Source: Humidesulfovibrio sp. (GTDB lineage: Bacteria > Desulfobacterota > Desulfovibrionia > Desulfovibrionales > Desulfovibrionaceae). From it: DNA of 64,000 nt. Where the stretch lies: NCBI GenBank assembly GCA_031292175.1, contig JARLHQ010000017.1:1-64000 (forward strand). Reading direction: 5' to 3'. This document shows positions 27,440 through 36,403 of this stretch, one piece after another. Under the pieces are notes generated by a model, which did no database searches, was not told where the DNA came from, and worked only from the letters and a program-made list of their open reading frames with translations. The translations under genes and the position numbers were made by a program. Each line of letters opens with the position of its first letter. Positions within the stretch are counted from its first letter, which is position 1.

Positions 27440-27760
27440 ATGAGCACATCCACTCTCAATGCCCAGACCCGCGGCTTTGGCCTGTCCGTCGCCATCACCA
27501 GCATCGTCAGCGCGCTTCTGGTCCTCGCCAAGGAGGCCAACCCGGGCCTGGTCACGTTCATGAAGGACCTCACCGTGCACCACTGGGTGACCCACGCCAT
27601 CTTTGACGTCATCGTCTTTGTGGCTGTCGGCTTCCTGCTGGCCAAGAGCAACAACGGCCAGGGGCCGGCCATCGGCGACGAGAAGCTCATCCAGATCATC
27701 GTCGGAGGCTTCCTGCTCGGTTGTGTCATCATTGCCGGATTCTATCTCATCACAGGCTGA
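27440..27760 (+). CDS. Hypothetical small inner membrane protein
   Basis: 106 residues, not recognised. Three hydrophobic segments (about 12-30, 50-70 and 83-104) separated by short loops with LTVHHWVTHAIFD and KSNNGQGPAIGDEK. TAGGAGG sits directly upstream and overlaps the stop region of the preceding gene, so translation is probably coupled. A partner role with the four-helix protein is likely from this arrangement. Confidence 0.76.
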   Translation: MSTSTLNAQTRGFGLSVAITSIVSALLVLAKEANPGLVTFMKDLTVHHWVTHAIFDVIVFVAVGFLLAKSNNGQGPAIGDEKLIQIIVGGFLLGCVIIAGFYLITG

Positions 27761-27815
27761 CAGAAGCCCTGGCCGCCTTGGGACGGCCAGGACGAAAGCA
27801 GAGGAACACGCCAGA

Positions 27816-27858
27816 CCAGGCCGGGACAGAAGACGTTGTCCCGGCCTGGGTATTTTTT
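27816..27858 (+). terminator. Rho-independent terminator with 13-bp perfect stem
   Basis: CCAGGCCGGGACA (27816-27828) pairs perfectly with TGTCCCGGCCTGG (27837-27849) around an 8-base loop, followed by a T-rich tail to 27858. It closes the membrane protein operon. Confidence 0.85.
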
Positions 27859-27995
27859 CGCGTGGCTGGCGGCCACCGCGCCTCTTGCCCCCTGACCCCG
27901 AGGGGCTTATCTCTACGCCCGTGACTTGAGCGCGCCGCCCCGGCGGGAACCAACACCCCGGCCCGCGCAGATCCCCACAAACGTTAGGAGTTCCC

Positions 27996-30749
27996 ATGCG
28001 CCGCATCCTGTCCTGGCTCCTCATCACCCTCATCACCTTCACCTCCGCCAGCGCCCTGGCGGCTAAAAAGCACACGCCCAAGATCGCGCGGCAGGTTCCA
28101 GCCACGGCGGTGCAGGGCGCGCCCGTCCAGGTGCAGGCCGACCAAGCGGAAGAATCCGCCTTGCCCGACAGCCGCATCGACGGCGTGCGCTTCGTGCGCC
28201 TGAAAAACGGCCTGCAGGTGCTGGTGAAGGAGGACGACCGCTTTCCCCTGGCGCACATCCGCATGTTCGTGCACGCGGGCTCGGCCTATGAGACACGCGC
28301 CCAGGCGGGCATCAGCCACGTGCTGGAGCACATGGTGTTCAAGGGCGCGGGCGACATGAAGCCCGGGCAAGTGGCCCGGCGCATCGAGGACGTGGGCGGC
28401 AGCCTGAACGCCGCCACCAGCTTCGACGACACCGTGTACCACGTGGAGGTGCCCAACGCCTCCTGGAAGCTCGGCCTCGCGGTGGTGGCCGACATGACCT
28501 TCAAGCCCAGCCTCATCCCGGCCGAGCTCAAAAGCGAAAAAGAGGTGGTGCTGGCCGAACTCAAGCGCGGCGAGGACACCCCGGGAAGCATGCTCTTCGA
28601 GACCCTGCAGGGCATGGTCTTCAAGGGCACCAGCTACGAGTGGCCTGTCATCGGCTTCCGCGACACCGTGCGCGCCGTGACCAGCGATTCGCTGCGCGAA
28701 TACATCAAGCCCCTGTACCAGCCGCAGAACATGCTGCTCTGCGTGGTGGGCCGGGTGAAGACGGACGAGGTGGTGGCCGAGGCCGAACGCCTCCTTGGCG
28801 GCATCCCGAACACCGCGCGCCTCAGCCCGCCCGCGCCCTTTGCCCTGCAAAAGACCGGCGGACCGCGCCTCACCGTGGTGCCGGGCATGTGGAACAAGGT
28901 GCACCTGGGCCTGGCCTTCCCGGCCCCGGATTTCCTCTCCGGCAAGATGGCCGGGCTGGATCTGCTCTGCCAGATCCTGGGCGGTGACGAGACCTCGCGC
29001 TTCTACCGCAAGTTCAAGTACGAACTGGGCCTTGTCGACAGCATCGGCGTGGGCGAGAGCAACCTGCAGCGCGGCGGCGTCATCATGATCTCCGCCGTGC
29101 TCGACGCGGACAAGCTGCCCGCATTCTGGGACGCTCTGACGGGCGAACTGGCCTCCTTCGACCCGAGCAGCATCACCGACCAGGAAATGAAGCGCGCGCG
29201 CACCAACATCGAGGCCGGCCTGTTTCTCTCGCGTGAGACCATCGGCGGCTTGGCCTCCAAGCTGGCCCAGCAGTACGCCTTCGAGAACGGCCAGCAGGGC
29301 GAGGCCAACTACCTCTCGGCCCTGGCGGCCACGAACCGCCGCGAACTGGGCTCCCTGTACCACGGATTCTTCCGGCCCGAGGCGCTCTCTGCCGCCATCC
29401 TGAGCCCCAAGGGCGTGACCATCGACAAGGCTCCGCTGCTGGCGACCCTGAACCGGCGCTGGCCCGCGGGCACGGCCGCCAAGGCTGAAACGGCGGCCAA
29501 GACCGGCGGCGCGGTGCGCCAGATCAGCCTGCCCGGCGGCAGCATCCTGGTGCTCCTGCCCGACGACACCCTGCCCTACACCGCCATGAGCCTGGCCTGG
29601 ACCGGCGGCGACAGCCTGCTCAAGCCCTCGGAGCAGGGCCTGGGCGCGCTCACGGCCTCGCTGCTCACGCGCGGCACCACGACCCGCGCGGCCAACCAGG
29701 TGGAGGACTTCCTCTCCGACCGCGCGGCCAGCATCGGCGCCAGCACCGGCACCGAGACCTTCAGCCTGGGCGTCAAGTTCCCCAGCCGTTTCACCACGGA
29801 CATGCTGGGCCTGCTGCGCGAAACGCTTGTCAGCCCCGCCCTGGCCGACGTGGAGCTGGCCCGGACCAAGGAGGACCAGCTGAACGCCATCAAGCGCGGC
29901 GAGGACCAGCCCCTGGGCCTGGCCTTCCGCAACCTGCCGGGACTGCTCTTCGCCTCGGCACCGCACAACTACCTGCGCCTGGGCAAGCCGGAACAGGTGG
30001 CGGCCTTCACCCGCGCCCAGGCTCAGGACTTCTGGAAGCGGCAGACGGCGCGGCCCTTCGTGCTCTCCGTCTGCGGCCAATTTGACGAGGCCGCCATCAC
30101 CGCCTTCGCCAAGGACCTGACGCAGAAGCTGGGCCTGTCTGGCAAGGCCCCCCAGGAAAGCGTCCCCGCCGCCATCCCGGCCCCGGAGTGGAAGCCCAAG
30201 GGCACGGCCACCCTGCATCTGCCCGGCCGCAACCAGTCCCACCTCTTCGTCATCTTCAAGGCTCCGGGACGCGAAGACCAGGACATGAGCGCGCGGCTCT
30301 CGCTCCTGCGCGCCGCGCTGGCGGGGCAGAGCGGCCTGCTCTTCCGCGATATGCGCGACAAGCAGGGCCTGGGCTATACGGTGACGGCCTTCCTCTGGCA
30401 GCTCAAGGAGGCGGGTTTCCTGGCCTTCTACATCGGCTCCGACCCGGATAAGCTGCCCCAGGCCATGGAGGGCTTCCGCAAGGCCGCGGCGAATCTTGTG
30501 GCCAAGCCACTGCCCGAGGCCGAACTCGCACGCGCCAAGAACATCCTCGCGGGCGACTACTACCAGGGCCGCCAGGCGCTCATGGCCCGCAGCGGCGAGG
30601 CCGCCGGGGCGCTGGTGCAGGGTTTCGAGCGCGACGCCGAGCTCAAGCTTGTGGAGCGGGCCAAGAGCCTGACCCCCGAGGATGTGCGCCAGGCCGCCGC
30701 CAGCGTGCTCAAGTGGGATACGGCCTCCGTGCTGGAGGTGGAGCCGTAG
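27996..30749 (+). CDS. M16 family zinc metalloprotease (pitrilysin/insulinase type), exported
   Basis: 917 residues with a signal peptide (about 1-23). The N-terminal M16 domain has the inverted zinc motif HVLEH (His108, Glu111, His112) and a downstream Glu-rich ELKSEKEVVLAELKRGED. A second M16 half (about 490-900) lacks HxxEH and carries the R/Y motif DKQGLGYTVTAFLW, the usual active/inactive pairing. It probably degrades peptides in the periplasm. TTAGGAG lies 6 bases before the ATG. Confidence 0.92.
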   Translation: MRRILSWLLITLITFTSASALAAKKHTPKIARQVPATAVQGAPVQVQADQAEESALPDSRIDGVRFVRLKNGLQVLVKEDDRFPLAHIRMFVHAGSAYETRAQAGISHVLEHMVFKGAGDMKPGQVARRIEDVGGSLNAATSFDDTVYHVEVPNASWKLGLAVVADMTFKPSLIPAELKSEKEVVLAELKRGEDTPGSMLFETLQGMVFKGTSYEWPVIGFRDTVRAVTSDSLREYIKPLYQPQNMLLCVVGRVKTDEVVAEAERLLGGIPNTARLSPPAPFALQKTGGPRLTVVPGMWNKVHLGLAFPAPDFLSGKMAGLDLLCQILGGDETSRFYRKFKYELGLVDSIGVGESNLQRGGVIMISAVLDADKLPAFWDALTGELASFDPSSITDQEMKRARTNIEAGLFLSRETIGGLASKLAQQYAFENGQQGEANYLSALAATNRRELGSLYHGFFRPEALSAAILSPKGVTIDKAPLLATLNRRWPAGTAAKAETAAKTGGAVRQISLPGGSILVLLPDDTLPYTAMSLAWTGGDSLLKPSEQGLGALTASLLTRGTTTRAANQVEDFLSDRAASIGASTGTETFSLGVKFPSRFTTDMLGLLRETLVSPALADVELARTKEDQLNAIKRGEDQPLGLAFRNLPGLLFASAPHNYLRLGKPEQVAAFTRAQAQDFWKRQTARPFVLSVCGQFDEAAITAFAKDLTQKLGLSGKAPQESVPAAIPAPEWKPKGTATLHLPGRNQSHLFVIFKAPGREDQDMSARLSLLRAALAGQSGLLFRDMRDKQGLGYTVTAFLWQLKEAGFLAFYIGSDPDKLPQAMEGFRKAAANLVAKPLPEAELARAKNILAGDYYQGRQALMARSGEAAGALVQGFERDAELKLVERAKSLTPEDVRQAAASVLKWDTASVLEVEP

Positions 30750-30856
30750 GCGCTCCGTGAGGCCCTTGCCTGCAAGGCCGCAGATGCGCTAGAAGAAATG
30801 TTGCGCGCGCCCTTTCGGCGCGTCAGGCGACAAGACCACGACGACAAGGAGAGAGC

Positions 30857-31189
30857 ATGGCCATATTCAAAGGCGCCAAGACCAAACCCGTGGAGGAGGA
30901 CGCCAAGCCTGAGCCGCGCGTGGTCCAGGCCAAGGACGTCTACATGGCGGGACGCTTCAAAATCGTCACCCTGGACGCCATCCACGGACGCGAGGTGCTG
31001 GGCACCTTCGGCCTCATCGTGTGCCGCAGCTACAACTTCGACAACGCCTTCTACGGCCTCATCGCCCAGGCCCTTGAGGTCAACGCCGACGCTGTCCTGG
31101 GCTACCACGAGAGCGTGGCCTTCCACCCGGAGGGCGAGAAATACTACACCTGCTACGGCACCGCCGTACGCCTGAAACCTATAAAATAG
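30857..31189 (+). CDS. YbjQ/UPF0145-like (heavy-metal-binding-domain family) protein
   Basis: 110 residues. After a charged leader (about 1-25), the body shows GLIVCRSYNFDNAFYGL, ADAVLGYHESVAFHPEGEKY and TCYGTAV, in line with small YbjQ-like proteins that form pentamers. Their function is not known. The start follows AAGGAGAGAGC, and a strong terminator follows the stop, so it is a single-gene unit or the last gene after the M16 protease. Confidence 0.7.
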   Translation: MAIFKGAKTKPVEEDAKPEPRVVQAKDVYMAGRFKIVTLDAIHGREVLGTFGLIVCRSYNFDNAFYGLIAQALEVNADAVLGYHESVAFHPEGEKYYTCYGTAVRLKPIK

Positions 31190-31201
31190 CAAAGAAACGG
31201 A

Positions 31202-31237
31202 AAGGCCCGGAGCGTCAGCGCCCCGGGCCTTTTTTTT
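31202..31237 (+). terminator. Rho-independent terminator
   Basis: AGGCCCGG (31203-31210) pairs with CCGGGCCT (31223-31230), followed by T8 (31230-31237). It lies between the convergent YbjQ-like gene and cobT. Confidence 0.85.
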
Positions 31238-31254
31238 GCCGCGCCGGAGGCGCG

Positions 31255-32322
31255 TTAGTCCGCCGTGCTCACGCCCGCGGAGGCGAAGGAGGCCATGTCG
31301 TTGTACATGGCGCTGGCGCAACGCAGCAGGAACATGGCCACCGCCGCGCCCGTGCCCTCGCCCAGGCGGAAGCCCAGGTCGAGCAGGGGCTTCTTGCCCA
31401 TCTGCTCCACGGCGTACTTATGCCCCGGCTCGGCCGAGGCGTGGGAGAGCACGGTGTAGTCCGCCGTGGCCGGGCAGAGTTTCCACGCGGCCACGCAGGC
31501 CGCGGTGGAGATGAAGCCGTCCACGCAGACGAGTTGGCGGTTCTTCGCCCCGCCCAGGACGAGCCCGGCCAGGCAGGCGATCTCCAGGCCGCCGAGCGCC
31601 GTCAGAATGTCCAGGGCGTCGCCCCCGGCCACAACGGCGGCGTGGGTCTTGAGGGCCTCGCGGATGACCTGGGTCTTGCGGCTCACGCCGGTCTTGTCCA
31701 GGCCCGTGCCAGGGCCGGTCATGTCCGCCGGGTCCAGGCCCAGATAGGCGCAGTAGAGCGCCGTGGAGGGCGTGGTGTTGCCAATGCCCATGTCACCGGT
31801 GCCCAGCACCTGCACGCCATCGGCCAGGGCCCGGTCGGCTAGTTCCACGCCCAGAAGCAGCGCCTTAAGGCACTGCTCGCGCGTCATAGCCGGAACCTTG
31901 GCCAGATTGGCCGTGCCCTCGGCCACCTTGGCGCGGATGAGGTTCGGGTGCGCTTCGAAGTCCGGGCCCAGGCAGCCCGCGTCCACCACGAACAGCTCCA
32001 CCCCGGCCGTTTTGGCCAGCACGTTTATGCCAGCGCCGCCATTCAGGAAATTGAGCACCATCTGGCGCGTAACCTCTTGCGGGTACAGGCTCACGCCCTC
32101 GGCCACCACGCCGTGGTCGCCCGCGACGGTGTAGACGCGCGCGGGATCGGCCTTGGGAGGCTTGCCGCCCTGGATCAGGTACAGCTGCAGGGCCAGCTCC
32201 TCCAGGCGGCCCAGGCTGCCCTGGGGCTTGGTCAGGTTGTCCAGGTGGGCCTGGCCCGCCGGGGCCAGGGACTGGTCAACCGGGGAAATGGTGGACAAAA
32301 CAGCGTCGAGTTTGGCGCGCAT
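31255..32322 (-). CDS. cobT: Nicotinate-nucleotide--dimethylbenzimidazole phosphoribosyltransferase
   Basis: 355 residues, normal length. It activates the lower-ligand base of cobalamin to alpha-ribazole phosphate. Signatures: LDNLTKPQGSLGRLEELA, the glycine-rich GMGTG-like VLGTGDMGIGNTTPS, and a C-terminal LDLGFRLGEGTGAAVAM containing the catalytic Glu. The ATG at 32322 has AGGAG upstream; a longer frame starts 48 bases earlier without a site. A cobalamin riboswitch and an intrinsic terminator lie upstream, so it is repressed when B12 is plentiful. Confidence 0.96.
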   Translation of the reverse strand: MRAKLDAVLSTISPVDQSLAPAGQAHLDNLTKPQGSLGRLEELALQLYLIQGGKPPKADPARVYTVAGDHGVVAEGVSLYPQEVTRQMVLNFLNGGAGINVLAKTAGVELFVVDAGCLGPDFEAHPNLIRAKVAEGTANLAKVPAMTREQCLKALLLGVELADRALADGVQVLGTGDMGIGNTTPSTALYCAYLGLDPADMTGPGTGLDKTGVSRKTQVIREALKTHAAVVAGGDALDILTALGGLEIACLAGLVLGGAKNRQLVCVDGFISTAACVAAWKLCPATADYTVLSHASAEPGHKYAVEQMGKKPLLDLGFRLGEGTGAAVAMFLLRCASAMYNDMASFASAGVSTAD

Positions 32323-32368
32323 GGGGGCTCCTGTGTTTGGAAGTACGTATTTTGTCTGGGCAAACGAC

Positions 32369-32404
32369 AAAAAAAGGCCCGGCGGGCGCGCGAGCGCCTA
32401 CCGG
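32369..32404 (-). terminator. Expression-platform terminator of the cobT riboswitch
   Basis: On the minus strand CCGG-TA-GGCGC-TCGC-GCGCC-CG-CCGG forms a stem-loop followed by GCC and T7. It lies between the riboswitch and the cobT start, where it can act as the ligand-controlled terminator. Confidence 0.65.
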
Positions 32405-32434
32405 AACCTTTTGCCATCACGTTCCTGAAAAACA

Positions 32435-32600
32435 GCCATTGCGGACAGGTCTTCCGGCTTCCGGATCAGCCCAGTGAAGACGGCCTTCCCGCGGGGTTCC
32501 CCCCACAGTGGCTGGGCCCCGAAGGCCCCGCGTCTCCCCAGTCCCCGGTTACGGCGATGGGATCGCCACGGAATCGCACCGTGTTCCGGGATGTCCGCCC
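32435..32600 (-). ncRNA. Cobalamin (B12) riboswitch
   Basis: Read on the minus strand, the element shows GGGAACACGGTGCGATTCCG, then GTAACCGGGGAC, GCCACTG, GGGAAGGCCG and the B12 box AAGCCGGAAGACCTGTCCGC near 32441-32465. These follow the conserved order of the cobalamin riboswitch. It sits 113 bases upstream of cobT with a terminator hairpin between. Confidence 0.93.
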
Positions 32601-32708
32601 GGTTTTTCGAAGCTAGCTCAAGCCGCATGTTTTTTCAAGTCCCAGCGGGGGCAGAGCCGGGACAAGGACAGAGGAGCCTGACGGCACGGGGCTTGCAAAC
32701 TTTCGCAC

Positions 32709-33530
32709 GTGGAAAAACGTCCCGCCATACTGCACGCCAATTGCCAAGGCGCCCCCCTGGCCGAGGCCCTCCGGGCCAGCCCGGAGTTCGACGCGTCCTT
32801 CGCCTCGCGCGTCTACCTGAACTACGCCCGGCAGCCCATTCCCCACGCCGAGCTCGACGCCTGCGGCCTGTTTCTGTACCAGCACCTCGGCCCGGAATGG
32901 GGAGAGTTGGCCTCGGAAGCGCTGCTGCGCCGCCTGCCTTCCGGCTGCCGCAGCCTGTGCATCCCGAACATGTTCTTCCGCGGCCCCTGGCCGCTGTGGT
33001 CCGGCGCGCCGGGCTTCGACTACCGTGACGTGCTCCTGGACCATCTGCTGGACATGGGTTTGCCGCGCCGCGACATCCTGCACCTGCATCTGCGCACGCC
33101 GCTGGCCGCCAAGTACGACCTCGCGGCCAGGCTTGATGAAACCACCGCCCTTGAGCGCGCGCGCCAGGCGCACACGCCGGTGCCCTATCTGGACTATGTG
33201 CTCGACAGCTTCCGCTCCCGGTCCCTGTTCCACACCATCAACCACCCGCGCGCGGAGTTGCTCGCCCACGCCGCTTCCGGCATCCTGTGCGCCCTGGGCC
33301 TGCAGGCCCCGGACCCGGCGCGGCTCGCGGCCCTGTCCACGGATTACGAGGAGTTCAGCCTGCCCATCCACCCCCAGGCGGCTGAATTCTATGGGCTTGC
33401 GTACGCCGACGCGGACACGCGCTATCCGGTCTATGGCAAAACCAAAACGTTCGAGGACTATGCGGCGGCCTATGTGGATTGCCGCCTGGCGGGCATCGAA
33501 GACTTCATCAGCTACCTGCAGGTGGCCTGA
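32709..33530 (+). CDS. WcbI-type polysaccharide biosynthesis putative acetyltransferase
   Basis: 273 residues from a GTG at 32709. The N-terminal ILHANCQGAPLAEAL and later LFLYQHLGPEW, CIPNMFFRG and LFHTINHPRAELL fit the WcbI family of SGNH-like proteins found in capsule or cell-surface polysaccharide loci. The Shine-Dalgarno is weak. It is 9 bases from a glycosyltransferase gene, which supports a joint role in glycan modification. Confidence 0.75.
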   Translation: MEKRPAILHANCQGAPLAEALRASPEFDASFASRVYLNYARQPIPHAELDACGLFLYQHLGPEWGELASEALLRRLPSGCRSLCIPNMFFRGPWPLWSGAPGFDYRDVLLDHLLDMGLPRRDILHLHLRTPLAAKYDLAARLDETTALERARQAHTPVPYLDYVLDSFRSRSLFHTINHPRAELLAHAASGILCALGLQAPDPARLAALSTDYEEFSLPIHPQAAEFYGLAYADADTRYPVYGKTKTFEDYAAAYVDCRLAGIEDFISYLQVA

Positions 33531-33539
33531 GGACGCGCC

Positions 33540-34538
33540 ATGACCAGCACGACACGCACCATCGCCTGGGTTGGCGGCCAATTCTTTGAACCGCAGATGG
33601 CGGCGCACGGCTTTCATACCGTGCGCATCCCCATGGTTCAGCCCGGAGCCTTCACCTGGCCTGAGCTTGTGGAGCGCTGCGGCGGCGCGCCGGACGCCGT
33701 GGTCTACGCCGACCGCAGCCTGCCTCCGCCGCTGCTCGGCGTGGAGCGCTTCCCCTGCCTCACGGCCTTCTATTGCATCGACTCGCACATCCACGGCTGG
33801 TACGCCGCGTACGCCGGAGCCTTCGACCTCTGCGCCGTGAGCCTGCGCGACGACGTCCCGGCCTTCGCCCGCGAGCTCTCGCCCCGGCGCGTGCTGTGGC
33901 TGCCGCCCTTCGCCGAGGACCGCTACCAGCCCCGCCCGGCGGACAAGGATTTCGACCTGCTGTTTGTGGGCACGGTGAATCCGGAGACCACGCCCCTGCG
34001 GCACGAGTTTCTGGTCCGGCTGGCCGCACTATTTCCCGGTCTGGCGGTGCGCCAGGGCGACTTCACCCAGCTGCTGCCCCGCGCGCGGGTGGTGCTGAAC
34101 ATCGCCGAGCGCGGCGACCTGAATTTCCGCGTGTTCGAGGCCCTGGCCTGCGGCTCCTGCCTGCTGACGCCGGCCATCGCCAACGGACAAAACGAGCTGT
34201 TCCGCGCTGGGGCGCACCTTGCCGTCTATGCGCCGGGCGACGCGGCCGACGCGGCGGCCCTGGCCCGCGCCTTGCTTGCGGACGACGATCGGCGCGCAGC
34301 CTTGGCCCTGGCCGGGCTTTCCCAGGTCGATGCGGCGCACCGGCCCGCGCACCGCGCGGCGACCTTTGCCGCGCATCTGCGCCAAGGTTTTGACGAAGGG
34401 TTGGCGTTCAAGCGCCTCGCCCAGCCGAAAGCCGCGCGGCGCAAGCAGTTGCGCCTGCTCTTCCTGCACTGGGCGGAACAGTGCGGCGACGCGGCCCTGG
34501 CCGCGCGCTATCTGACCGAGGCGAAAACGCACGGCTGA
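33540..34538 (+). CDS. CgeB-like glycosyltransferase
   Basis: 332 residues. Rossmann-type GT-B features: IAWVGGQFFEPQ at the N-terminus, FDLLFVGTVNPETTPLRHEFL in the linker, then VVLNIAERGDLNFRVFEALACGSCLLTP, the typical donor-binding region of CgeB/GT1-like enzymes. A charged C-terminal tail (about 285-332) follows. It lies 9 bases after the WcbI-like gene, so the pair is co-transcribed. Neither donor nor acceptor sugar can be told. Confidence 0.8.
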   Translation: MTSTTRTIAWVGGQFFEPQMAAHGFHTVRIPMVQPGAFTWPELVERCGGAPDAVVYADRSLPPPLLGVERFPCLTAFYCIDSHIHGWYAAYAGAFDLCAVSLRDDVPAFARELSPRRVLWLPPFAEDRYQPRPADKDFDLLFVGTVNPETTPLRHEFLVRLAALFPGLAVRQGDFTQLLPRARVVLNIAERGDLNFRVFEALACGSCLLTPAIANGQNELFRAGAHLAVYAPGDAADAAALARALLADDDRRAALALAGLSQVDAAHRPAHRAATFAAHLRQGFDEGLAFKRLAQPKAARRKQLRLLFLHWAEQCGDAALAARYLTEAKTHG

Positions 34539-34651
34539 AGCGGACCGGCTGGCATGGAATCTGCTTTGCGCAGGCCAAAGGCCCGGCCCGCCACCCGACG
34601 CATCTGCTTTACAATGCGCCCGGCAACGGCTTCCGGCCCAAGGAGCGCAGC

Positions 34652-35875
34652 ATGTCCCCCCGCCCGAGCTTCCATACTCCCGATACATCTGGCCCGTCCA
34701 ACCGGATGGGCCCTCTTCCCCGCGCCTGCGCCCTGCTCCTGGCCGGGTGCTGCCTCTTGACCTCCTGCACGACCTCGGACGCCGTGAGCCTCGCCCGCGT
34801 GGCCAGCGGCGACACCGGCGCGGCCGTCGGCTTTGCCCGCAACAAGGCCATCCACTACGCCGTCAGCCCCAACTCCATGCTCGCGGACTACCGGCGTTTC
34901 CGGCACATCCTGGCCAGCTTCCGCAGCGCCGTGGGCGGCACCTGGGGCAAGAACGACGTCCGAGAGGCCCAGCCCAAGGAGTACGTGAAGTACACCGACA
35001 ACTACCTTTCCCGCGCCAGCGTGGATTTCGAGCACGGACGCATCACCGTGGAGACCCTGGACCAGGAGGCCCCGCAAAAGAGCCTGCGCGAGGCCATCGT
35101 CACCACCCTCCTGACGCCCTATGACCCGCGCGCGGTGGACATGTACTCCAGCGGTCCGGTGAAGCTCGGCGGCACGCCCTTCCTGCTGGGCGAGGTCAAG
35201 GACGGCCATGGCCGCGACATTGAGACCGAGTCGCAGGCCGAGGCCTTCGCGCGGCTGCTCCTGGAGACAAGCGTGCACGAGCGCCCCAGCGACAGCCAGG
35301 GCAAGACCGTGCGCTTCGTGGTCATTCCCATGGTCACCGACCACCTGTACGTGCGCGCGGTCAAGTTCAGGCCCCTCGTCGAGGAGGCGGCCCGGCGCTT
35401 CAACATGTCCCGCAGCCTCATCTACGCCGTCATCCGCGTGGAGAGCGATTTCAACCCCTACGCCATCAACAGCGTGCCCGCGGTGGGCCTCATGCAGGTG
35501 GTGCCCCATACCGCCGGGGCCGAGGTCCAACACTATCTGACCAACAAGAGCGGCGAACCCAGCAAGGTCTTTCTTTTCGAGCCCGAAAACAACGTGCTCT
35601 ATGGCACGGCCTACTTAAGTCTGCTGGAAAAGCGCCATCTTTCCGGCGTGGCCGATCCAGTGAGCCGCGAGTACTGCGTCATCGCCTCCTACAACGGCGG
35701 CTCCGGGGCCCTCCTGCGAACGTTCAGCCGCGACCGGAACAGGGCTGTGGCCGACATCAATAGCCGCTCGCCGCTCGCCGTATACGAAACCATCACCCAG
35801 AGCCACGCGGCGCTGGAAACGCGCGAATACCTGCGGAAGGTGCTGGCGGCGAAGAAACAGTTCGTGGGGCTGTAA
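34652..35875 (+). CDS. MltC-like membrane-bound lytic murein transglycosylase (lipoprotein)
   Basis: 407 residues. An N-terminal signal with lipobox LLTSC (about residues 32-36) marks a lipoprotein. A DUF3393-like region (about 70-220) precedes the SLT domain with IYAVIRVESDFNPYAINSV (catalytic Glu), GLMQVVPHTAG and YNGGSGALLRTF, the three motifs of family 1 transglycosylases. It cleaves glycan strands of peptidoglycan with 1,6-anhydro ring formation. The start ATG at 34652 follows AAGGAGCGCAGC. Its end converges with the phosphoesterase gene. Confidence 0.9.
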   Translation: MSPRPSFHTPDTSGPSNRMGPLPRACALLLAGCCLLTSCTTSDAVSLARVASGDTGAAVGFARNKAIHYAVSPNSMLADYRRFRHILASFRSAVGGTWGKNDVREAQPKEYVKYTDNYLSRASVDFEHGRITVETLDQEAPQKSLREAIVTTLLTPYDPRAVDMYSSGPVKLGGTPFLLGEVKDGHGRDIETESQAEAFARLLLETSVHERPSDSQGKTVRFVVIPMVTDHLYVRAVKFRPLVEEAARRFNMSRSLIYAVIRVESDFNPYAINSVPAVGLMQVVPHTAGAEVQHYLTNKSGEPSKVFLFEPENNVLYGTAYLSLLEKRHLSGVADPVSREYCVIASYNGGSGALLRTFSRDRNRAVADINSRSPLAVYETITQSHAALETREYLRKVLAAKKQFVGL

Positions 35876-35893
35876 GCGGGTGGCGGTGGAAGG

Positions 35894-36373
35894 CTAGAGG
35901 TCCACGAACCGGCAGTCCATGGCGCCGTCGTCCGCGATGTCGAGCAGGGCGAGGGAGCCTTCGGCCAGACTGCCGGGATTCAGGATGTGCGCGCCCTGGT
36001 GCTGGGCGAAGTGGCGGCGGTGGGTGTGTCCGAAGCACACCAGGTCATGGCCGGGGAACAGCTCGGCCACGCGCTGCCACACGCTGCTGCGCTCACCCCA
36101 GCCATGGGCCATGCCCACCCGGATCTCGCCAGCTGGCGTGGGAAGCACGCGGCTCAAGGTCTGGGGCACCTCGTGGTCCAGAATGAAAAGATCGCAGTTG
36201 CCGCGCACGCAGAGAAAACGCGGATGCTGGCACAGGTAGTAGTACAACTGCGCGCCCACCATATCGCCGCAGTGCAGCAGCGCATCGGCGGGCGCGAGGT
36301 GCTGGTCATAGAGCGAGCAGAAGTGCTCGTCGGGGCCGGTAAGGTGCGTGTCGGAGATGACGGCCAGACGCAT
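35894..36373 (-). CDS. YfcE/MJ0936-like metallophosphoesterase
   Basis: 159 residues with all calcineurin-like motifs in order: VISDTHL, LLHCGDMV, VRGNCD, GMAHGWGE and CFGHTHRR, then LNPGSLAEG. It binds two metals and cleaves phosphodiesters of unknown identity. The ATG at 36373 is 30 bases after the mlaA stop on the same strand, so it is probably the last gene of the Mla operon. Confidence 0.88.
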   Translation of the reverse strand: MRLAVISDTHLTGPDEHFCSLYDQHLAPADALLHCGDMVGAQLYYYLCQHPRFLCVRGNCDLFILDHEVPQTLSRVLPTPAGEIRVGMAHGWGERSSVWQRVAELFPGHDLVCFGHTHRRHFAQHQGAHILNPGSLAEGSLALLDIADDGAMDCRFVDL

Positions 36374-36403
36374 GAAGCTCCGCTGGGCGGCCCAGCGCGG
36401 GCC

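Noticed and set aside
30756-30785. CCTTGCCTGCAAGG hairpin after the M16 protease
   Set aside because: Short stem with no T-run; too weak to call as terminator.
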